This document shows positions 10,159-22,100 of a DNA stretch of 64,000 nt, one piece after another (the first letter of the stretch is position 1; every line of letters begins with the position of its first letter). A program made the position numbers and the translations under genes. The notes beneath the pieces were generated by a model. The model made no database searches, was not told the DNA's origin, and was given only the letters and a program-made list of their open reading frames with translations. This DNA is from Cheilinus undulatus (lineage: Eukaryota > Chordata > Actinopteri > Labriformes > Labridae): positions 16,984,339 through 17,048,338 of the forward strand of contig NC_054871.1 in NCBI RefSeq assembly GCF_018320785.1, written 5' to 3'.

Positions 10159-13100
10159 GTAAGTCATAACAACATACCAGCTTCATTCATTATAATGACT
10201 CATGCAGATAACCCTTCAAATGGTTTCAATTATATTTACATTTTTTAAAAGGTAAAGTTGAATTCATATTACCTCTAAAGGTAGCATCAACTGCTGCGAG
10301 TAAATGACGTTTTTTAAAGTTTTATTCGAAGTGCTGAATGCAGAATTGAACGTTTTCAAAATAAAGGCCAATATTTGATGAATTAACACACTAGCAGTGT
10401 TAAGTGAAACTTTTTTACTCTGCCTTTTTCATGGTAGGATAGCTATATATCTATATGAATGGCTATTCATGTGAGGTTTTGAGATCAGTCCAGTGGGTTT
10501 CTGCCTCACGTGCACGTGACCAATTTAAATCACTTCTTCTCTCTTATGACCACGTGCAAGTAAACTAAACTTAATATTACATTTTAAATGAGTAGATGTT
10601 ATTAAACAAGAAGGCTATGGTTATAGAAGTAAACACAAACCCAATTCCAAAAAAATTGGAGCACTATGTAAATGTAGATAAATGCAAGAATGCAATGATT
10701 TAAAAACCTCATAAACCCATACTTTATTCACAATAGGCCACAGAGACATTTTACCATTTCATGACCAAAAAAAAGCTTACTTTGAATTTTATGGCTGCAA
10801 CACATCTCAAAAAAAGTTGGCACAAGGCAACAAAATGCTGGAAAAGTTAGTGATGCAAGCGGGAAAACAGCTGGATGGGCATTTTGCAACTTATTAGGTT
10901 AACTCATAACAGGTCAGTGACATGGCTGGGTATTAAAGGAGCATTTTAGAGTGGGAGAGTCTCAGAAAGAAGATGGGCAGAGGTTCACTAATCTGCAAAA
11001 ACTGCATCCAAATGTAAAACTGTAAAGAAGGGAAAGAATATCTCACCATCTACAGTGCATAATATCAAAAGAGTCAGAGAATCTGGAGAAATCTCAAGGG
11101 ACAAGGCAAATATTGGATGCTTGTGATCTTCAGGCCCTCTGATGGCACTACAAAACAGACATGATTCTGTACTGGAAATCACTGCATGGTCTCAGCAACA
11201 CTTCCAGAAATCAGCGTCTGTTGACACAGCTTGCAGTGCCTTCCACAAATGTAAGTCAAAGCTGCATCATGCAAAGAAGAATCCAGGTGTGAACACAATC
11301 CAGAAATGCCACTGTCTTCTCTGGACCAAAGCTCTTTTTAAATGGACTGAGGCAAAATGGAAAACTGTTCTGCGGTCAGATGAATCAGAATTTTAAACTG
11401 TTTTTGGAAACCATGGCTGCTGTACCCTGCAGACATAAAAAGAAGTTTGTTATCAGCACACAGTTTAAAAGCCTGCATCTCTCATGGTATGGGGTTGCAT
11501 TAATGCCTGTGGCATGGGCAGCTTACATATCTGGAAAGGTACTATCAATGATTAAAAGACATATGCTCCCATCCAGACAACATCTCTTTCAGGGAAGGCC
11601 TTGCATATTTTAGTAAGACAATGCTAAACCACATACCTCATCCTTCACAACAACATGGCTTCACAGTCAAAGAGTCCAGGTGCTGAACTGGCCTGCCTGC
11701 GGTCCAGACCTTTCACCAATAGAAAATATTTATAGCATCATAGAATGGAAAAATTCAGCAAAGAAGAACAAGGCCTGTTAAAGAGCTAGAATCCTACATC
11801 AGACAAGAATGGGAAAATATTCCTCTCCCAAAACTCCAGAAACAGGTCTCCTCACTCCTCAGACATTTACAGACTGCTGTTAAAAGAAGAGGGGATGCTA
11901 CACAGCGGTAAACATGGACCTGTCCTTACTTTTTGAGCTGTGTTGCTGCCATCAAATTCAAAATGAGCTGATATTTTCATGAAATGATAAAATGCCTCAG
12001 TTCAACATGTGATATGTTGTTTATGTTCTATTGTGAATAAAATATGGGTTTATGAGATTTGACAATCATTGCAATTTTTTTGTTTTTATTGACATCACAC
12101 AGAGCCCCAGCTTTTGAGAATTAAAGTTGGTCATAACCAAAATAAAAACTTTTGTTCAGACATGAGTAGGGCTCAACCATATTGGCAAAAAATCATATTG
12201 CAATATGTTCTATCCATACATTTGACTTAATAAACAGTTTTGTTGAATGACAAAACATGAATATATCTCCGTATAGTTTAGACTCATCTTTCTAGCTGAG
12301 CAGCAATGCATGACATTTACCAGGATTTTTCTTAAATGTGTGGTGATGGTATTATATCTATCTCATATTTAGCTGAGGTGAATGCATGATAACTATCTCA
12401 ATTTTTTTTTCTTGTAAAGAAATAATAAAGAACTTCATTCTGGGTCATATTCAAGCAGGTTAAATCCCAAATGCCATGAAGACTTTCATGAACAACCAGC
12501 TAAAAAACATTTGACATGTTTTCAAAAAGATGACCTTAAAAATAAACTACCTGTTTGTGAAAAGTAAGAATATTTAGTATAAATACTTCTCTGAATAACA
12601 GATCAAAATAATAGGCTAATTCCCTACTTATCCCAAACACTTAAAAAAGATTATCTTGTGGTCAATAAGCATATTATTACGGGTGGTTCCAACTTCTCAC
12701 TGTTAACATTCTCTTTAAAGTGCACTAAGGTGCAGTCAGGCCACACAAACTTAGTCTGATTTTGATTGACGATTGCTTCATTGTCAAATGTCAGGCCTGA
12801 ATGTGATCAGGAATGACGAACGCTCTTGTAGTGTGACGTACTCCAAGATGTGTCCAAGAAAACCCAACCACGATTCGACAGGACTGGCAGGATGTCAGGA
12901 GTCCCTTTTCTGCCTAGTTTGACACCTTGATTTGATGCCTACAATGTGTATCCTGATGCTGACCAATAGGATAGAATTCACTCCCTTTGTATCAACTGAA
13001 TGGCATGATACAATTCCCCAAACCCAGTCTTCTTCTTCTGTTTGTATGCAGTGAATAGAGCATAACTAGACTAACTGGGTTGTTTTTCTAGACAAGTTAC

Positions 13101-16100
13101 CACAGTCTTAACATCAAGTTCTATTTGAAGGATAGTTAGTCCATATTTTCCAGTCCACAATTGTTTCTTCTTGTTTTCTACGTTTCAGAGCACAAGACTG
13201 CTAGGATCTTACACAGCTCTTCTACTGCTTGACCGCCTCCCAGACAGTCTATGAACTAGCACACAGTTGCCAAGACAACAGATCATGGTCAAGATTAAAT
13301 TTGTAGTGTTGCCAATCAGAAGGCCAAGAGAAAATCTGTGATGCAGTCTGACAAAGCTTTTAAGGCCTCAACATAAACTAGGCTATATAGATAAAGATAT
13401 TATTGTCTTATTCTATTTCATTTTTATATTGTATGTAGAGTGCTATGGGTTTAACAGGGGGCCCAGTGTGCCAGAGTGCAGCCTGAGTCTACCAGCATTT
13501 TTTCGACCCCTGGAGCATCCACAGCACAACCAGGGGCTTGTGCCAACCCTACTACCTGCCCAGACAATACCCTTGACCGTGCTTTCTTGTACATCCACCC
13601 ACACCACCCTAGACTTTTTCAACAGATTATTTTCCCATCCCCCTGGTAATATGCAAGAACATTCAGAGCACAACCAAGGTTTTGTCAATCCCCCTTCACC
13701 CTGCCCTCAGGCAGCTTACTCCCAACATCTTCACCTTAATGCAGCCTCAATTTTTGCTCAAAAATGTCTAAAAGTTTTGCACAGTACTCTGTGTCATAAA
13801 AATTATCCCAACCCTAGACTAAGGTGAAGCCACACTATCAGTAAAAGTGCTTGTTTAAAGGGAAAGTGCATTCATTCTTCATTCTTAATTTCCTTGTATT
13901 ATTGTTTATTGCTTGTTAGAAGATGTGGGTTTATTTATGGGTCAATTAGGCCTAAAAGAGGTTAAAAACTCAATATGTGTTATAATAAGATTTATTTATT
14001 AAAAATAATCTTTGCTCTACTTTCCAGGAACCATTAGTGTTATTATATCGTTCCCCTTCATTTTCAACCCGTGCCTGGCCTGCAGTGACGGCACTCCTCA
14101 ATGGGCTCAGATTTTATACTTCTCCCCCTTCATCATCATCTTCCAGTTCGGCTGGGCGGCCACCCAGATCTCACACCTGTCCCTCATCCCGGAGCTGGTG
14201 ACCCGGGAGAGTGAGAAGGTGGAGCTCACCGCGTACAGGTGAGTGGATGTCATGACGTGCCAGGTCACATGATGAAGAACTATGGGAGATTCAGAAAATA
14301 AACTTAGATACTACAGAATGTACTGTGTGATTTACACAGCCTTACAGATGTGACATCATGTGAGTGGGTGAGGCAAGTATCTAACAAGAGGTAGACAGCA
14401 GTGGTGTAGTACAGGGTACATGCAGTAAAATCCACTTATTTGTGTTTGTCTCCACAGAGTATAGCCACTTCTGAATGAACAGTATACACAATAAAAAGTA
14501 ACGTATACCTACCTTTGCGCACAACACCACACAATTGGTTGACACTGTAATTTATGAGGTGAGGAAACAAGAAAAACATCTGCTTGTTTTCATCTAAAGG
14601 TCACAAATGTCTCAAAACTGATGAATCGCTGAAACTTTTTATGAAAACTTAAAATGAAGGAAATGAAAATGAATGCACCACTGCAATCTATGGTGTACTG
14701 GTGCATGCAGAAGTGGGTATAGTCTGGATTTATGTCCTCTTTTTGAGGTGGGGGAAGGGTGGATGTCTCAAATTTAGTGAAACTAAAATATAAGTTGATA
14801 TAGTCTGTTGACATGCATGTACCCTGCACTAAACCGTCTGCAACAAAACCAGCTATAACGATGTTCATGTTACATGATTATTTTTGGAATTATGCTGTTT
14901 TCATGCACTCCTATCCAACCAAACCAAGTTCTGGTTCATGGGACAGTGATGAAAATGCTGTTGAAGTGAAGAAAATTATCAACCTTGTAAATGTGTACTC
15001 CAAATGGGTGATTCCTAACTTTTTAATGTGCACAGACCCCTAAAACCATCACAAAAATGTTACAGATTGCCTGGATTTTGTATTTATAGATGTTAGTCAG
15101 CTAAAAAGACCTTATAAAATCCTGCTTGTTCATTTCACATGAGTACAGTTATCTTGCCTGATATGTTCAACAGAATTTAAATTTCAGGAACTTTTTGAAC
15201 TAAATTAAAGCCAATGTATTAAAAAATGCTCCCAGTGGTAGCCTTCATCAGCAACCAACTCTTCCTGCCCCAATCAACCAAATGTTACCTGAAAATGTAG
15301 TTTTGGATCAGTGCACAAAAGTGTATTTTTTTATTCCTCTTTCAGCATGATTGAACTTTCTTTTATCTTGAAATAGAGAGCCAACATCTTCAGTGCTACA
15401 GAAATGTGTGATGTGTTGGACTTTTTCTTCAAATTCATTGCAAGAAAGCAGCCAGAATACAAATAATAATAATAATAATAATAAAATTTAAAAAATTGAA
15501 GATATACCTGAATATTTCCTATGGCTGCTTCAAAACTATTTTAAAAAGTAAAGAAATTAGATCAGGGGTTTCTGCCAGCTTATTCTGTTATAATATTTCT
15601 AACTGAATAGAAGCATAAAGCTTTCATGACCTAAATCCAATTGTGCTGATCACTGCAGGGTTGGTGTATTGTATAGTGAAGTTGATTAATTGAAGCGGTT
15701 TGCCTGGTTATGGTCAAACTTTATAAAATAGAACAGACAGGGGGAGCAGGTTGCATAGTGGTTAAAGGCGCTACCCATGCACGCGGGCGCCCGGGGTTCG
15801 AATCCAGCCTGAGGCCCTTTACCGCTCTCCCCCACTCTTGACCCTGTTTCCAGCTCTATCCACTGTCCTCCTCTATCTAATAAATGCCCAAGAATAAATC
15901 TTTAAAAAAATAAAAGGAACAGACAGAAGCAGAATAAAATAAATCTGCATGAAAATATCCTCTAAACACCAAGAACACACATATATGATAAAAGCCATAA
16001 TAAAAGAGTCCAACATAAATGAAATTGATCCGTTGCTAGTAAAACGTATCAAGGCTTTATCACTGAGTGTCTTGTATCTCTCATCGTAGGTCAAATTTTT

Positions 16101-19100
16101 TTCAGACATTTTCTACAAAAATGATAATCTCTTGGATTATTCTGAGTACAAGCACAAAATAAAAATTATCTCCAAAGCAAAGGGAAAAGTCTCAACATAT
16201 ATTTGAATGCTCTTTGCACCAACAAAGACTTCAAAGCTGGACCATCCATGTCTCTTTACTGTCTCACATCACCATAAAATATCACAAACTAGCATTTTTT
16301 ACTCGCACGAGACCGAGCATATACTGTGCGACTGTGTAAATGTCATGAAATGACGGACTCTTTGAATTATGTTGTCATGTCATATGGTCTAATTGTGAAA
16401 TACGACCTGACTGCTTACAATCAGGACGGTTCAACAACTGTCAAGACAGTTTGCTTTGAAAACTGCCACAGATTAAAGTTTAAGTCAGATCCTCACAAAC
16501 AACATGAAAGCGCTCTCACTTTCTTACACACGCTCAGCATCACCAACACAAGCTACCCAGCAGGCTAACTCCGAACACATTTTCCCAGCAGCTGAAGGTC
16601 TGCTGATTATTCCTGCTAATGTTTCTCTGGTTCACATTTTTGGTAATAGGAGGGAGGGCACATCAAACAAGCATACCCGTTGTTGTGATGCTATTAGCTG
16701 TTGCCTTTTTATGCATATGCTGTGAGGGGAATACAGCCTTAAAGTTGGAGGATTGGCTTGCTGCTTTGCTGAGAGTTATAATACTAAAATATCTGCAGTA
16801 TATGTGTTGATGATTCAGTTCTCTGTCTGCTTTTTTATTCCTCCAACTTCCTCTTCATTCAGAAACTTCAGCCTCGTTCCTATTAGATTGTCATCGTTTC
16901 GTCTAAATCACTGTCCAAACTATAAGAGCAGAACTGTTCAAACTCTGTGCTCAGCTAGTTTCTAGATCAGATTTGTGTCATAGGTGATAATTATAGCTAT
17001 GGGAGTGAAGTGTCAGACAGGGCTGGGGTAGCAGTCAAATTTCTCTAGAAATCAAAAGGGGAAGTAACTCTGTTATGTCATCATTGTCCCAGAGGGGCCT
17101 AGATCCTGAGACTGTCTCTTTTGTTAAAGCAAAACAAGATTCCACTTTGAGTGTGGTGTTACCTTTCTTTAACAGAACTGTTTCCTCCTTTTCAGGTATG
17201 CCTTCACGGTGGTGGCAAATATCACAGTCTTCACTGTGGCCTGGCTGCTCTTCAAATTCCAGACTCAGCACAATCTCAACCCCACCATCACAGATAATGT
17301 GGGCCCGGTGGACATCCCTCTCTTCAGGGTAACAAGATCAACACCTGACAAGTTCAAACAATTCTGCAAAAATCACTTTTTGTAAGCTCATTTCTCCCTC
17401 TCTGTCTGTAGGATCTGGCCCTCATTATGCTGGGCCTTGGAGCTTTATTCTCTCTGATATTTCATTTGGGCACAAAGGAGGGGACGCCGGCCACAGAGAG
17501 AGAGAACCTGCTGATCTCATCCGCCCCATCACAGGACACCACACCTCGCCCTGTGTTTGGGTGGAAGAGTTGGCTGAAGGAGCCCTCCTTCTACCAGGTG
17601 AGTTTTCTTCAATAGTGGCTGTCTCTTTCCCACTATCCCATAAAGCTTTGACTGGTGAAGAACCTGGGCAACAGTTCTTATATCAGAGCTTGTAAGTCCT
17701 TCAGAGTATCTCTCCGTCATAAGGTCTGTTCTTGTTGCTTCTTGTTGCAAACACACTCCATGAATGGCACTCCTGAATAATATCGTAAAACCCAAATGGA
17801 GAAACCCTTAGAACCAGAAAGACACAACTAAAATCTGTCACAGCAGCTGTAGGTAGTAGGTGTCTTGGTGGCGTCTCTCAGTAGTCTCCTTGCACAGTCA
17901 CTCAGTTTGTGAGGACGGCCTGATCTAGGCAGATTTACACATGTGCTATATTCCTTCCATTTTTTGATGGTGGATTGGGGTATGTTCAGGTCCTTGGAAA
18001 AAATTTTTGTACCCATCCTCTGACTTGTGCTTTTTAATAACATTTTCTATGAGTTGCTTGGAGTGTTCTTTTATCTTCATGGTGTAATGATAGCCAGGAA
18101 TACTGATAAACCAGTGGCCGGACCTTCCAGACAGGTGTCTTCATACTACAATCACTTGAGACACATTCACTTCACTCATGTGATCCTCATTTCATTCATT
18201 GTGAGACAACTAGCATCAAATGGCTGGACCTCTGTTGAATTGGAACAGTCATTTCAAAAGAGATGAATATTTATGCAATCGCTTATTATATCTGACATAT
18301 TTGTATGTAGTTGGCATAATTTTGTAGACATCTCTTTTCACTTTGATATCAAAGAGGTTTATTTGCCTTTTTTGCCACAAAAACCAAATTATATTGACCA
18401 TAATTGATTTATAAAATCAATCAAAGCGTTAGCCATCTGACGAGGTGAATACTTTTTATTCTCTTTATGTTCTAAAGAGAATTTATTTATAATTTATGAT
18501 AGAATCAAATGTTCTGTCTTGTCACTTTCTAAAGCAAAAAATATAAAAATAAAAAATACAGTAAGAGCAAAAGCTCCATCCCAGGACAGGACGTACTTTT
18601 ACTGCACTGTTCTTGTCGTCATTCAAAACCATCAAGTCTGTTTCAGAAGTAGAGTTTTGGCCTTTCATGCCTTGTATAACCATCTCTTACAGTGTTGAAA
18701 CTATCTATAACTTGAGTCTCAGTCCATGTTATATTATTTGTGCTGTACATTTCCTCATTTAAATACAGTGTTTGTAACTTGGACTGCATGGTAAACAGGA
18801 TAAGCTCTTAAACTCATTTGAAGGAAAACGTGCTGCAATTGAGATGGCTGACTTTTAAAGGGAGGGTGACAAAGAGCTTTAGAAGATATAATACTCAATT
18901 CAGGGGAAGAAGGAGCTTTTAGTTATAATACTCATTTCATAGAAGGGAGGATGAAAAGTATTGAGCACTTAGTGCTTTACTATCTGCATCTGATGTACTT
19001 TTAAGGAACCAAATTTAGGTGGGAATAGCTTTATTCCTCTCTCCCTTCTTAGGTAGCCACTATTTCTTCACTTTCTGGTCTGACTAAACAGAATAAATGC

Positions 19101-22100
19101 CGCTATAGTTGTAATTCTTACTCCATAGCAACCTAAATATGTGGTGTAATCAACGATTTCACCACAATAAGGTAATGCATTTATCCTGAGTTGATCCATT
19201 ATTGAACTTCATGCTTTTTCAGCCCATACCGAGAATGTGAAAATACTTAATGAGATTCACAGGCAGTTCGGCTGAAATCAGTAAATTCCCAGAGTGCTAA
19301 ACAATTTCAGAATATATCTAAAATCCTTTGCAACAACAAACTGCATTATCTGGAGGTTAACAGCTCCTTCTTGTTTCCTGTGTTTCTAACCAGGTTGCTT
19401 TCCTATACATGTGCACTCGCCTTATCGTCAACTTATCTCAGACGTACATTTCAGTTTTCATCACCGCCTCGCTGATGTTACCAAAGGTTCGTTTACACAG
19501 TGTTATTTCACACAGGCTCTTGTGCAACTCATTATCATCATCCTCATCAAACGTTTGTGTTGCAATGTAAATGCTCACATCCTCTCCTGTGCCCCTCCCC
19601 AGAACTTTATTGCCATCATACCTCTGGTGATGTACCTCAGTGGCTTTGTTTGCTCGTTGGTCATGAAGCCAGTCAGCAAACTTATAGGAATCTATGTGAG
19701 TCTCTACCCATTGCAATATCCATATTCTTAACATCTTTATCATTTTGGCAACAATGCTACCTTATATTATACCTTGTCTCTTGTATGATTCATGCTTTAG
19801 TGGATTAAAAGAGACGTTTGTGTCTGTTGTTAGATTACCTATTTAGTGGGCCTGATGCTGGTGTTTGCCTTTGGCATCTGGGTGTATGTGGCCAAGCACA
19901 TGGGAGCTGACAGCATTTATGGAGCCTCCGTGCTGCTGGGCGCCGGCACTGCTACAATCCTGGTCATGTCTCTGGCCATGACCGCTACACTCATTGGAGA
20001 TCAGACGGTAAGTGTGGGAGGTCTGTTTACAATGTGCACAACTCTGAAGAGAAAATGCTACATAGTGGAAATAACTAGTTCCAGATTCTGTTTTTTTTTT
20101 TTTCACATGACGGTTGTAAAGTAGTTAAAGGTCACATATTTTCCCCCTTTAAGACAAGCTTAAATTGGTCTCAGAGGTCCCCAAAGCATGCCCGTGAAGT
20201 TTGTTGCTGAAATAACACTCCAGTATTGGATTTTAGCATGTCTTTAAACTCCATTTCAGCCCAGCTCAGAGAGAGCTGTGTCTGTATCTTTAAATGTTAA
20301 TGAGCTGGCTGACTACGCCCTTCTCAGGAAAGGATGTGGCTTAATGGATGTGGCTCTCCTGATCCTCCTCTCAGCTGCCAGCTGAGAGGAGGATCAGGAG
20401 AGGAGGCCGGAACTTTCATCCAAGCGAGGAGGGCCAACTGAACCTGGGGGCGGTGCTGACTCCCCACATGACATCATAAGGGGAAAATCTGAAAACGGCT
20501 TATTTCAGCACACATTATCGGAAAGGTGGAGAAAGAGAGAGGGGAAGGGAATGGATTTTTCTGATTCTTGGGGAGATTGTGGACAAATAGTTTGCAGAAG
20601 TGCATGTGGAAAGCAGCTACAAAGAATTTGTTTTTTGTGCTATGCTTCATGGACTGTAATAGCGTCTGATCTCTGTTTTTAAGCAGCAAAGTGGAGCCTT
20701 TGTTTACGGTTCCATGAGCTTCACAGACAAGGTGGCAAATGGTTTTGGTGTCATCCTCATCCAGAGTATCCGGCCATGCAAGTAAGTTTCACATTTTAAC
20801 AATCCTTTTAGCTCATATATTAAGATGATAATTTAGAGGGACATGTCAGCAGATTTTCCCACAGAAAGTACTGACTGTTTTTTTTCCACATGACAGTATA
20901 CAGGGGCATGTTTTTTCATTTTTTTCCCTTGTGAATCATTTATTGATATACAGTACTGTGCAGAACCTTTAGGCATGTTTGAGCCAACAAATGAGGCTGA
21001 AGTAAGGTGTAGATGTAGCGAGTAAGCCGACTGACACAACCCTGGTTGTGCTCTGGATGTCCTCGCATAATTCCAGGGGCATGGGCATATAATCTGTTGC
21101 AAACATAACAAAGTCTACACCGTTAGGGCAGGGTAAGGAGTGGATGTGGTGATTAAGCATGGCCTAGGGTTTTGCCCAGTCAGGTAGTAGGATCACCACA
21201 AGCCCCTGGTCATCTGAAAATCATCATCAGTCCCCAGGTGTATTACCAGGGGGTGAAAAGCCTGACTCTGGCCCCCTCCCCTTCCAGCCCCAGGTTGTGG
21301 CAAATCAAAAGGCACCTGGCTGCAGATATCAGACATCCATAAATGCATGCACACTTGGACATTCATAACTTACAGCCCCTCTGAACACGTCCAAATGGCA
21401 GTCCTACAGAGCATGATTCTCTGCTCCTGTCTGTTACCTACTATCTTCTCCTTTTTTTTTTTTAATTTAAGGTGTGTTTTCATTAAAAGTTGAACTCGGC
21501 GAGCGGCAGGAGCTGTACACCAAGCCAACATTTCAATTTTGTGGCTGAAATTCACATATTGAGAGAGAAAACAAATGCCAACTCCTTCAAGCTCCCAAAA
21601 TGCTTTGCCTGTAGCGCTCGTCTGCTGTAGGCACAAGTGACTGCACTTTTAAAATAGCTTTTCTCCTTTGATCTGATAAATTAATTCATACATTGAAAAA
21701 GGTTATTTTCTTATTGGTTAATAATGCACATAGTTAAGTGCACTTTTTATTAATTTTATTTATTTATGAATGTCTGCAGTCAGGCTCTCTTGGACACATT
21801 GGTCCCCATAATGAATCCTTTGCACCCTACATGCTTAAAATGTATGCATTTATTTGAAAATATTTACATCTATGGTCAGTCAGAATGAACTCAGTTATGA
21901 ACAGGAACATGGTAGGGAGGGAGTTTAATCTTAAAGGCAGTTAGCTACAAACATACACAAACATTTGCCTTATCTTTAAGACTTTGGGCAACGTTTTCTG
22001 CCAAAAAAAAACAACAAAAAAAAAAACAGGCTTATTGTCTGAGATCAAGATGTGAAATAGTTCATTTTGCTTTTTGGATGCTCAACTGACCTTTTATCTG

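Noticed and set aside
13429-13827. 132-codon plus-strand open frame
   Set aside because: It lies entirely over a dispersed repeat whose inverted copy at 20950-21330 does not keep the frame; Pro/His-rich low-complexity translation.
15741-15916. Possible tRNA gene (A and B boxes)
   Set aside because: The promoter boxes belong to a SINE: no tRNA cloverleaf acceptor stem, an A-rich tail and target duplications are present.
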